The notes under the pieces were generated by a model. It was not told where the DNA came from. It saw only the letters and a program-made list of their open reading frames with translations, and ran no database searches. 64,000 nucleotides of DNA from a bacterium (GTDB lineage Bacteria > Auribacterota > Auribacteria > Auribacterales > Auribacteraceae): positions 186,001 to 250,000 of the forward strand of contig JAHDNF010000006.1 of NCBI GenBank assembly GCA_018435605.1. Reading direction: 5' to 3'. The stretch's first letter is position 1. Every line of letters begins with the position of its first letter. A program made the position numbers and the translations under genes. Positions 9,501 to 17,537 of this stretch are shown here, one piece after another.

Positions 9501-12500
9501 CGTCAACCAACTGGCTGTAGAATTTATCTTCGTCGAAAGATTCCCACATCCTTATTCCTTTGAATATAAAAGGCGCCATTTTGATAAACGCTTCTTCGTA
9601 ATTTCCTGCTCTGGAAGCGATGGAAACTTCCAAAGCTGATTGCGATATCAATGTACAGATAGGTTGTGACAGCCCGTGCGAAACATATGATTCAACAAGA
9701 TCAGCCGACATAAGTGTCGAGCTGTGGCGGAGCGCCAGACCTATCAGCCTGTCTTTGGTTGTTAACGCAGGAAACCGTGTAAGGAAATAATCCATTTCAC
9801 CTACGGTCATGCCATTGAATAAGTGACCGGAATTGGACAACGCATAGCGCGCAATTTTTTGCACCACATGCGCAGGAGTAACAGGATTGAGAAGCAACAA
9901 TGCTTTTGGTATAGGATGCGAGTCGTTAGCTAAAATTTCCGCTATCCCTACAGGCAAATCTTTTTTTGCCGCGAACTCGGCTAAAATTCTCGGATCGCCT
10001 GTGCGATGAAGCATTATTAAAATGTTTGGCTTCAATGTGGCTTTTTTTGCCATTTCTCGCAGATAGGCAATATCGTTCCTTTTATCCTCAATATAAGCCA
10101 TAAATTCATTCTGAGAAATGCGTAATGGTATTTGCCGGTCAGTTAGTTTCTGAAAATCCTCGTCGGCAAAAATAGGTGTTATACGTTCATTTGCAAGCAA
10201 AGCCTGAATCAATGGACGATTGTTAAGGGGTTCTAAAAGCGAAACGATATGCATGGTTATATCCGATCGTCCGGCGATTGCGATCAACACATTCTGGTCA
10301 AATGTTTTTTCTTGCATGTATGTATGCAGTAAATCTTCTATGGTACGGGCATTAACGTAGTTCTTAGAAGCGGCTGTCATTACAGCCAGAGCGGGATTGT
10401 TTATACCCAGATTACGTATTGCCGCATCAATTTTTGCGCGTATTTCAGGGAAGGGATTTTTTATATTCAGAAGGATTTCTGCAAGCCGAAGCAAATCCTT
10501 TTGGTTAAGTTTAGGAATCATAATCTCTATCGAATCCCATAACTCAGCAATTTTTTGATCGATGTAATCGGGGCTTTGCGCCGATGATTTCAGATCATGC
10601 AACGCATCGAACAGCGTCATCACTATACCCGTGTCGGAATAACCGGACAGCTCAGCGATAGTATTTTCTGTAAGTTGTGGGTGCCTAGCAAGTTTACCGG
10701 CAATTATATCGCGAAGTTCCGGCGAATTTTTTGTGTGCATATAACTCATCAGTTTTTCTACAGAGGTATTTGGATTATGGATAACCAAGTTGCGTACACG
10801 GCTGGAAGGATGGTCTGCAACCAGACTAGGATATGCTGAACGTCCGATCGCCATAGCAATTCTTATATCATGTGTGTCAGTGTATAATTTTTGTACCGTA
10901 CTAATACGTACTGCGGGATGTTCTATGATATCTAACGCGGACATGCGGGCAAAAGTTTTTACCATAAAATCAGTGGCGAAGCGCGGCATCAGGTTGAATT
11001 TCAGTAATCCCTGTGTCATGACGTTATTCATAAGGCGGTAGACAGGCAAATAGCGGTTCAGAAGTGACAGTCCTCTGCTCAATATGCCCTGAGGTTGCGA
11101 TGTAATCTCTATAATCCTGTCTGCAAGCATATCTAGGACAGCATCGCTGGCTGATTTATGAACAGCAAGCATATGAAGCGGACCGTAACTAGGTAAAAAC
11201 GGACTACGCATTATCAAAGGAGTAAAATTATTGTTTTTCAATATATTCAGTAAGGCTTCCGAAGGAGTGTTGCTGTTGGATAAAATATTATGAATCATGA
11301 GCGTATAGGTGTATTGAACGGTTCTGCCGTCTTCCAACGAAAAATTTTGAACCATTGCCTGATAAAACTCGGGACTGGAAAGAATGGTCAGCAGTCTTTT
11401 GTTAGAGGCTTTTTTGACAAGAGATATAATCGGTTTATAGGAATTCTGCCTTTTTGCGTGGCGGATAAATTTTTCTATAAGTTGTTTATCGGTTATGGTT
11501 TTAGTTTCCTGCAGGGTTGTCTCAAAAGGAAAGTCGGAAAAACTTTCTTCCTCGCTGTGATGTTTTTGTAAAGATGAGAGCAATGGATTTGTCTGTTGAG
11601 CGAATAACGATGGATTTCCCGAGTCAACTACCGCTGACGCACCGGTATCCGGATTGATAACTACAATTTGCGGCGATATGCTGTATGCGGAAGAGAATGT
11701 GTCGAGAATAGATTGTGTCATGCGTATTATGAAATCTGCGTAAATATTGCTTGCCGGTATCCTGTCCTGATACACAACATTCTTTTCTTTTGACAACCTG
11801 TCCAGCGCGACCAGAGATACGACAAGATCAGCCGCGTCGCGTGTTACGGTAATTACAGCCGGCGACGATATGGCAACATGTGTTTTACTTGTGTTCATCA
11901 CACTTTGTTCTCGCGCCCATGCGATAAACTCATCGGTCAGGATATCTTGCTGATCGCGAGCAGGAGAAGCAACCATTTTTACGGGGGTATCGGCAACGGA
12001 CATCCACAGCGAACCGGTGAATATATCCGTATCCGTCAGTACCGACTGCATGTCTTGCGCAATTGTTTTCCATAGAAAATTTTCGGTACGGTTGGTGAAG
12101 TAGAAGAAAAGCGATTTTCCATTTATCATTAGCTCGTATTCACGATATTGCGGATAACGCCTGATCGCTTGAAGCGATACGTTATTCAGATGGCTGATCC
12201 CCATAGACCGTAAAGCTGTGTTAACTGTTTCTATTACTTCCGGCGACGCTTTGCGGATGTCGCCCTGTAGAATATGCTCGGCGTGCAATGACATTAGATA
12301 AGTTGCGGTTTCAACCATTTTTATGTTTTTTTCATTTTCCGAAATGCCGATAGGTACGCTCGACAGCCAGCGCGGTATTGCGATCGCATTGATAGCTTTA
12401 TTTATGAACGCCTCAATTTTTGTGTGCGTGGTTATAAACGAATCCATATATCCGTCGGATTGCACCGCTACCAAAGATTCTGTTGGAATAAACGGTTTGA

Positions 12501-13905
12501 TAACTGCTATATTGATGTTGTGCCGTGAAAAATAATCGATCATACCTTGCGTGTGAAACCCGCCTGTGAAAACCACTGAGTAACGCGCATTTATTTTTTC
12601 CATCTTAGCGAGAGCGTTACCGGCGAGTATTTGATCTCGATCCAACGCAAGGCGGTAAAAGTTTGCTACATTCTCCAGTGCGGCATCAAAGCATATGTCC
12701 GGTTGAGCAAGGGTGAAAGGAATTTCAGGGTTGATTCCGGCTACAAGTCTCAGCAGATTTTTTTCGGTGTAATCGGATTTGTTATCCAGAAGTTTGCGGG
12801 TTTCTTGCGCATTCATCGTAAGATCAAAAAATTGTTGCAATAAAAGAGTTCGCTCTTCGAGCCGATACAAAAAACGTTCGCTGTCTGTTTGAGCAAACCG
12901 TTGAATATAACGATATTCAAGTTCTTTGCGTTCGGAGTCGAGTTTATTTAAATTGATAAGTCTTTGTATTTCAAGAGCTTTAGAATAGATAACTATATTT
13001 TTAAATAGATGTCCGCTATCGCAAAACTGATTCAGATTATCGAGTAACGTCCGGTAGAATATATGCAGATCGCTTTGGCGTATATGCGATGAGAGTCGTT
13101 GCGAAAAAAGTTGTTGTATAACCGTATCTGTAACACGAACTGATAAATACGACAGAGCGCTTGTTTCTTCTTTAGCCAGTGCGCCATGTTCGATTTTTTG
13201 CAATAAAGCATCCGCTTCAAGCAGTAGCGATATATTTTTATAAGCGGACAGATCGACATTTGTCTCGGTGCGCAGTTTAATGCAATAATTTGTCAATGTA
13301 AATTGGTTGGTGTGATATTGCTCGCGCCAACGCTCGAAATCGAGCATTTCAATAGATAACACCTTTTTTTTGTTAATTTTTACAAATTGTATTAATTGAT
13401 CGATCATAGCTTGATGTGCGTTTTTTCCGGTTACGGCGCTTTTAAGGTATTCGATGTTTTCCGCGTATGTTGCGGCATCTTCAATTCCCTCCAGATACAA
13501 CGGATTATCACAGGTTGATATAAAATACTCCACGCCGTTGATATAAGACTTTTCAAGAAGATAGTCGGCAACATTATTTCTCGTTGGCGCGTGAGGGTAT
13601 TTTTTTAAAATCGTTGTGTCTATGGTTCCGCATGCGCCTTCCATATACACGCAGTCCAGTTGTCCGTTTTCATAGAGCTGATTGAGGATGGAGGCAATGT
13701 TTCGTTGAGCATCGATATTGAAATGAGCGTCTCGTAGCAGAAAAATCCATCTGTCTGAGTTTGTTGTTCGTCGTAACTCATCGACAGAACCGTATTTTTC
13801 GCTGATATACTGTTGCACGCACACATCATCGTTTGAGGCTAATGACAAAGCGTGTATATTCAGGATCGCCGTAATTATGAATATTAATGATAAAAGTCGT
13901 TTCAT
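6574..13905 (-). CDS. Giant secreted multidomain protein: Tiki/ChaN-like, helical repeats, zincin-like and HAD-like
   Basis: This protein is 2,443 residues from the ATG at 13905; an upstream in-frame TTG at 13920 would add five. A signal peptide (MKRLLSLIFIITAIL...) is followed by a region at about residues 26-490. That region carries DAHFN (His61), MEGACGTIDT and GGFHTQG (His451), resembling the paired-His/Glu pattern of the TraB/Tiki/ChaN superfamily. Residues about 995-1360 contain LRV/HEAT-like repeats (for example LARHPQLTENTIAEL). Near 1764-1768 is AEIGH followed by LIDF, a zincin-like site whose first His is Ala. From about 2205 there is a HAD-like DFD segment. It is paralogous over its whole length to the protein at 45832-53925. 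No sorting signal or C-terminal anchor is seen. Function unknown; it is probably periplasmic or on the surface. Confidence 0.85.
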   Translation of the reverse strand: MKRLLSLIFIITAILNIHALSLASNDDVCVQQYISEKYGSVDELRRTTNSDRWIFLLRDAHFNIDAQRNIASILNQLYENGQLDCVYMEGACGTIDTTILKKYPHAPTRNNVADYLLEKSYINGVEYFISTCDNPLYLEGIEDAATYAENIEYLKSAVTGKNAHQAMIDQLIQFVKINKKKVLSIEMLDFERWREQYHTNQFTLTNYCIKLRTETNVDLSAYKNISLLLEADALLQKIEHGALAKEETSALSYLSVRVTDTVIQQLFSQRLSSHIRQSDLHIFYRTLLDNLNQFCDSGHLFKNIVIYSKALEIQRLINLNKLDSERKELEYRYIQRFAQTDSERFLYRLEERTLLLQQFFDLTMNAQETRKLLDNKSDYTEKNLLRLVAGINPEIPFTLAQPDICFDAALENVANFYRLALDRDQILAGNALAKMEKINARYSVVFTGGFHTQGMIDYFSRHNINIAVIKPFIPTESLVAVQSDGYMDSFITTHTKIEAFINKAINAIAIPRWLSSVPIGISENEKNIKMVETATYLMSLHAEHILQGDIRKASPEVIETVNTALRSMGISHLNNVSLQAIRRYPQYREYELMINGKSLFFYFTNRTENFLWKTIAQDMQSVLTDTDIFTGSLWMSVADTPVKMVASPARDQQDILTDEFIAWAREQSVMNTSKTHVAISSPAVITVTRDAADLVVSLVALDRLSKEKNVVYQDRIPASNIYADFIIRMTQSILDTFSSAYSISPQIVVINPDTGASAVVDSGNPSLFAQQTNPLLSSLQKHHSEEESFSDFPFETTLQETKTITDKQLIEKFIRHAKRQNSYKPIISLVKKASNKRLLTILSSPEFYQAMVQNFSLEDGRTVQYTYTLMIHNILSNSNTPSEALLNILKNNNFTPLIMRSPFLPSYGPLHMLAVHKSASDAVLDMLADRIIEITSQPQGILSRGLSLLNRYLPVYRLMNNVMTQGLLKFNLMPRFATDFMVKTFARMSALDIIEHPAVRISTVQKLYTDTHDIRIAMAIGRSAYPSLVADHPSSRVRNLVIHNPNTSVEKLMSYMHTKNSPELRDIIAGKLARHPQLTENTIAELSGYSDTGIVMTLFDALHDLKSSAQSPDYIDQKIAELWDSIEIMIPKLNQKDLLRLAEILLNIKNPFPEIRAKIDAAIRNLGINNPALAVMTAASKNYVNARTIEDLLHTYMQEKTFDQNVLIAIAGRSDITMHIVSLLEPLNNRPLIQALLANERITPIFADEDFQKLTDRQIPLRISQNEFMAYIEDKRNDIAYLREMAKKATLKPNILIMLHRTGDPRILAEFAAKKDLPVGIAEILANDSHPIPKALLLLNPVTPAHVVQKIARYALSNSGHLFNGMTVGEMDYFLTRFPALTTKDRLIGLALRHSSTLMSADLVESYVSHGLSQPICTLISQSALEVSIASRAGNYEEAFIKMAPFIFKGIRMWESFDEDKFYSQLVDAKINTLHADLTPVGSLIHFANAAYSYALSVQDSYPERAFHAMRLARELYSYSHTNKNNPAALIAMAQLNENGRVDDEILNFHNIAQIMTLDLHNAQPFTVESSDELKRFYRVPYETFSYENRLLVTLATLMLRDAIHQGLLSSHNALIILNDFLESNISPDKWEDAKKLLIKKLVRASNLTAETKEDLLAQNTDLTEFFVRRGARGMMTYHRYKQFYENLIIENMPEYLHADMARTIWFELMNVTENQLFVEPHYVTHLQLIRHNGEVIIGKDSFKISFPVINLIDVGPSDSTVRAEIGHLIDFALFRNSSLWSNVYYAPFGEFQDRAAMQYLPHQLSDSVIASPIVDTYSRYDNNLIGLFEEFAKRARTQNQPLINYLQNISFNFQPEGLNERFFSRNTIKILHETADPNMLSSKEKRIIGEFIFHAVQNDPAEATLIEPIRSLRTEIANLPWNIRAFFEGGTYLSTYGSAYTQLSPPLHPITGNYAHVILDSAEEHIGGEWLSFYFRTHVRELLRNGRLTADSLPQFYRTAVYYLRTVVYKNGSPPDGKKVVDAINNLTPEKLFDDIQNRSIKGHIVTSAQNPVSGDAVIAAPEKLLLNAFARVLNHLFFSGTITFKQLGVAGRYFVKSVYPELSKISIDTAKDLSRKTEILESFAGILYDQLRDAFQSYQDVRQQVLSIIAHPFNDAIQADQQPFQITDELQYDTVSDTLQRAGAANPAVDTLFDTMPETTRVVFDTSYVVIDFDNVFHIDNPVQSRELLMAFRLMFHSSYSLDSQSNTMEQQAKRIIFYSPSLSQEQIAAFFTAAGIDANLFTFLGNDAPDIADLGLKRYLLLNNGIMLNNTILISTPGSGAINDMFVSENAVVFDTGHSADFYSLGVNLRVLFDLLRHNVLPNNLKIISVRETSNPQLSSIVSANSSFSVEQLIDSSSTDIMDFSRLAGMVVTVPVNQTPVHQPRPSSILANKRFFDEAL

Positions 13906-13947
13906 GAGATATTTTTTCAAAGGTTTAAATATATAGTTTATGCCATT

Positions 13948-13956
13948 ATTATACCA
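13948..13956 (-). promoter_or_regulatory. Extended -10 promoter for the first giant gene
   Basis: On the minus strand TGG is followed directly by a perfect TATAAT, an extended -10 element, about 43 bases before the chosen ATG. No good -35 hexamer is present at 17-18 bases, as is usual when the -10 is extended. Confidence 0.5.
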
Positions 13957-14038
13957 TGGTTTGCGAATTTTTGCATTTAGAATTAGGGCTCAGCGCAGAA
14001 TACAAATTTTAAGCTCTATAATAAAATAAATAGATGCG

Positions 14039-14054
14039 GGTATGATGTCATACC
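14039..14054 (-). terminator. Possible weak terminator after the FGE-like PEP-CTERM gene
   Basis: A perfect 7-base inverted repeat (GGTATGA/TCATACC, two-base centre) lies about 40 bases beyond the stop at 14093. On the minus strand it is followed by a T-rich but interrupted stretch. The stem is short, so the call is tentative. Confidence 0.3.
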
Positions 14055-14092
14055 GTCCGGTTTTCAGTAATTTGACTGAAATGTAGAAAGAA

Positions 14093-15151
14093 TTAAGGTT
14101 TTTTTCTTATGCGAATAGCAATTCCGATCAATCCGGTTGCCAGCAGTCCGGCAGTCACCGGCTCAGGAATAGCGTCTACCTCAGTATCTACCTCATCTTT
14201 AGGATAAAAAGGATACGAACTTGCGACGCGAAGCCCTGTAACATTATTTTCTGGCGTAGTGAGGTTGTGATATGAAGCGGACAGATATGTAGTGTTTTGG
14301 GTTTGGAATGATCCGCCGCGAACAAATATATAATTGCCGTCATACATTGTTGTCTCTGTCATTTCCCATACATTACCGCTTTGATCATACGTCCCATACG
14401 GACTGATTGAATTAATATATGCTCCCACATCTGTATATGTATAAGGGGGTGAGTTATCATAATTTGCAGAGTTATCACCGCCTGGTGGCGTTTGGGATTC
14501 AGGCGCTGTATCGCTTCCGGTTGGGTAATCCCAGTATCCCGCATCAGTTCCGTCACCTTTATAAAAGGCGGCTTTGTACCATTCGTCCTCTGACGGCAAC
14601 CAGTATACCGCTAAAGGGTTTCTAAATGGTCCTCCTTCTCCGTCGTAACTTGCTTGCAATACACCGTCGACAAATTTATACGCGCCCTCTTCGGTATTAC
14701 CAGTGTTAAGCCAGTTGATAAAGCGTAATGCATCTTTAAAACCCACATATACCACCGGCTTATTTTCCCAGCCGTCTCTTACGCTATAGCTAAAGTTTCC
14801 CGAAGTTCCTGTGCGGATTACTCCTTTATAGTATGGACTATTCGACATATTCACATTGTACAAAGAACCACCTGACACTGCTACATCATTCAAGAAAGCG
14901 ACGTACTGCTGTGTCGTCAACTCGTATTTAGCGATTGCGTAGTCATATCCTACGGAACCATAGCCTGTGGAGTCATATCGAGTATCCGCTTCGTTACCTG
15001 CATCGCCTATCACTGCCCAGTAGTCTGACCCGCTGTTGCCGTTAATTGACCAGAAACTATCATTGAAATCCAAATGCAATGCATAAGATGAGCCTGACCC
15101 TATCATCATGATTCCCGCTATACATATCAGTAGTTGCTTTGATAATCTCAT
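14093..15151 (-). CDS. FGE-sulfatase-fold PEP-CTERM surface protein
   Basis: This 352-residue exported protein has a signal peptide (about residues 1-24) and a formylglycine-generating-enzyme (SUMF1) type domain. Domain marks include YAIAKYELTTQQYVAFLN, WLPSEDEWYKAAFY, YGTYDQSGNVWEMTET and FVRGGSFQT. The C-terminus is a PEP-CTERM sorting tag: IPEPVTAGLLATG, a short membrane helix, then RIRKKP. Known catalytic FGEs use cysteines or copper ligands. The mature part here shows no Cys, so it is more likely a structural or ligand-binding member than an enzyme. AGGAGT lies 8 bases before the start. Sorting would need an exosortase, which is not in this window. Confidence 0.85.
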   Translation of the reverse strand: MRLSKQLLICIAGIMMIGSGSSYALHLDFNDSFWSINGNSGSDYWAVIGDAGNEADTRYDSTGYGSVGYDYAIAKYELTTQQYVAFLNDVAVSGGSLYNVNMSNSPYYKGVIRTGTSGNFSYSVRDGWENKPVVYVGFKDALRFINWLNTGNTEEGAYKFVDGVLQASYDGEGGPFRNPLAVYWLPSEDEWYKAAFYKGDGTDAGYWDYPTGSDTAPESQTPPGGDNSANYDNSPPYTYTDVGAYINSISPYGTYDQSGNVWEMTETTMYDGNYIFVRGGSFQTQNTTYLSASYHNLTTPENNVTGLRVASSYPFYPKDEVDTEVDAIPEPVTAGLLATGLIGIAIRIRKKP

Positions 15152-15197
15152 TTGATTGACTCCTGCGCTGTTTTTTGTTATTTTGCATGTATATAGT

Positions 15198-15226
15198 GTT
15201 ATAGCATCTGTTTCAAGATATTACAA
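15198..15226 (-). promoter_or_regulatory. Predicted promoter for the FGE-like PEP-CTERM gene
   Basis: On the minus strand a -35 TTGTAA (15221-15226) and a -10 TATAAC (15198-15203) are 17 bases apart. TGC directly precedes the -10, making it extended. It is about 47 bases upstream of the start and resembles the promoters of the other large surface-protein genes here. Confidence 0.5.
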
Positions 15227-15326
15227 ATTATTATTTTTGCAATTTTTTTGTTTTATGCAATACTGTAGCAGTATAGATGAAGATTGATATGTAACCTCTG
15301 AAAATTAAAAAAGTATCCGGATATTA

Positions 15327-17522
15327 ATGAATGAACTAAACTACAGACACGAATCTCAAACACAATACTGGATTGCTTTCGCAATAATCTTTTGTGCTGT
15401 TGCCGTACTTTTTGCACAGCCGCTGACGTCGTTTAACCACATCATAAACCCGCCGTCCGATTTGATTAACTTTCATTTTTTTGCACGGTTTTTTACTATA
15501 AAATCGTGGCGCGATTTTGGAGAACTGCCGCTGTGGAATCCGCTTATTTTCTGCGGGATACCGTTTATAGCCGCGGCGCCGATGAGTAGATTTTTCCCGC
15601 TGAACTGGCTGTTCTTTTTTATACCGGTGCATTACTGCCTGACGCTTTTTTTATTTGTTCATTTCATTATCGGCGGGTTCGGGATGTTTGTATACTTGAA
15701 GTCAAAACGTCTTTCTATGGGCGCTACGATTTTCGGTGCGACGGCGTTCATTTATTCATTCAAATTGACCGCGCATGTCCATGCAGGTCATTTTGATATT
15801 ATCTGTCCGTTTATGTATACCCCTTGGCTGTTTTTTTCGCTCGATAGATTTTTTTCGCGCAGAACATATCTGTCCATGGTTTTTGTCGCAATCATTTTGT
15901 CGCTGAGTTATTTTATCGGTCATATACAGATACTATACTATCAAGGTTTGATTTCCGTTATGTATCTGATCTACACACTTTTAACTAGCGAAAAAAAACG
16001 ATTTGCAATAGCGTCCGGTTTTTGCGTTATAACATTGATGACTATTCTCATTACAGCTATCACGCTGTTACCGACGATTCAATATGCTTCCTTAGCGGCT
16101 CGCGCCGGTACGATTAGCTATAAGTTTGCAGGGTCATACAGTATGACGTGGAAACACATCATAACTGCTTTTATGAATCCATTTTCGGCTTTCGGAATGC
16201 CGTATTTCTGGGAATACGCTTTTTATTTCGGGTATATACCTCTTATACTTTGTTTAGTTTCTTTAAAGAGGAAACAAATTTCGCACAATATATTTTTTGT
16301 GATAGTTATTGTATTTGCATTGTTTTTCTCGCTTGGTGTCAACAGCCCGCTGTTCAAAATACTATTTTTTGCCATACCCGGAATAGGATTTTTCCGTTGT
16401 CCTGCCCGTATGTGGCTGTTTGGTGTGTTCGCTGTCGCCGTTCTTTCTGCCACAGGTTTGGATTTGCTCATAGAAAAACCGCGTCGTAAAATTGTCATTG
16501 GGGTTTCCGCCGTTGCGTTAGTAATATTTTTTATTTTTTTGGGGATTGATGTATGCGGTTACAAAACAGGCATATCCAAACGATTACTTTTGTCGATGTT
16601 GATTATCGGTTTTACATGGGTTGCATTTTACAGAGGTGTTATTGGTAGTACACTCTTTACGCTGGTGATACTGCTGTTCACCGCTTATGATTTAGGTTCT
16701 CTGGCAATACCGCTGATTAGAAGCAAACCGATTGGCGAGTATACTATCCCTAATTCGGCTTATACTGTTATTTGCGATGATCCTGATATATTTCGGATTT
16801 ACGACACAACCGCAACTGTTCTTCAATATGAGAACGCGATTTACGGTTTCCATAATATTCAAGGCGATCAACCCCTTACGATCGCATCTTATTGCGATTT
16901 CATAACTCCGCTGGCAAACAAAGGTATCAATGATTTTTCCGTATTAAGCGATACTATTCGGCAAAATCGCGCTAAGTTATCATTTCTGAATGTGAAATAC
17001 ATATTTACCGAATTTGAACTTGATGAACCGTTTCTAAACATGGAAAGTTCATATATATGGAAACGAGGCGACTGCGAATTGAGAACGATCTATTTGTATA
17101 GAAACAAGGAAGTTGTTCCCCGCGCTTTTATTATACCTGAAAATTATTCCGGAAATCTAACGGCTTCTGATCCCGAATTGGATACTTTTATATCCGGGGC
17201 AGTATTTGATTCAACCAACGTAGTTATAGACAAATACGAACCCAATACAATTTCGTTTCGGGTAGATACAGCGACTCCTTCTATACTTGCAACAAGTGAA
17301 ATACATTATCCCGGCTGGCAGGCGGATATCGACGGAAAACCGACATCCATCCGGCCGATATACGGCATATTCCGATCCGTCAGCGTGCCTTCCGGTAGCC
17401 ATACAGTTACTTTCCGTTATCAATCCGGTTTATATAAAATCGGGCGGGGAATCAGCATAATTTCTGTTTTTATATTCGGTGCAGGAATATGGTTTTTTAA
17501 TAATAAGAGCAAACAGAGGTAG
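15327..17522 (+). CDS. YfhO-like polytopic membrane protein
   Basis: This 731-residue inner-membrane protein has about a dozen hydrophobic helices in its first two thirds and an extracytoplasmic C-terminal domain closed by a last helix. The features match the bacterial YfhO family (GT-C-like fold). These are an early periplasmic loop with LPLWNPLIFCGIPFIAAAPM, and a C-terminal beta domain with YPGWQADIDGKPTSIRPIYG and VPSGSHTVTFRY. YfhO-type proteins are linked to lipid-linked sugar transfer and to glycosylation of envelope polymers such as lipoteichoic acid. The substrate here is unknown. The stop is 15 bases before the GT39-like gene, so the two are co-transcribed. No strong ribosome site precedes the start. 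Confidence 0.8.
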   Translation: MNELNYRHESQTQYWIAFAIIFCAVAVLFAQPLTSFNHIINPPSDLINFHFFARFFTIKSWRDFGELPLWNPLIFCGIPFIAAAPMSRFFPLNWLFFFIPVHYCLTLFLFVHFIIGGFGMFVYLKSKRLSMGATIFGATAFIYSFKLTAHVHAGHFDIICPFMYTPWLFFSLDRFFSRRTYLSMVFVAIILSLSYFIGHIQILYYQGLISVMYLIYTLLTSEKKRFAIASGFCVITLMTILITAITLLPTIQYASLAARAGTISYKFAGSYSMTWKHIITAFMNPFSAFGMPYFWEYAFYFGYIPLILCLVSLKRKQISHNIFFVIVIVFALFFSLGVNSPLFKILFFAIPGIGFFRCPARMWLFGVFAVAVLSATGLDLLIEKPRRKIVIGVSAVALVIFFIFLGIDVCGYKTGISKRLLLSMLIIGFTWVAFYRGVIGSTLFTLVILLFTAYDLGSLAIPLIRSKPIGEYTIPNSAYTVICDDPDIFRIYDTTATVLQYENAIYGFHNIQGDQPLTIASYCDFITPLANKGINDFSVLSDTIRQNRAKLSFLNVKYIFTEFELDEPFLNMESSYIWKRGDCELRTIYLYRNKEVVPRAFIIPENYSGNLTASDPELDTFISGAVFDSTNVVIDKYEPNTISFRVDTATPSILATSEIHYPGWQADIDGKPTSIRPIYGIFRSVSVPSGSHTVTFRYQSGLYKIGRGISIISVFIFGAGIWFFNNKSKQR

Positions 17523-17537
17523 AAAAGTAAAACCGGC

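Noticed and set aside
16148-16489. 113-codon frame in the +1 register inside the YfhO-like gene
   Set aside because: It overlaps a well-supported membrane protein on the same strand. No evidence of dual coding was seen.
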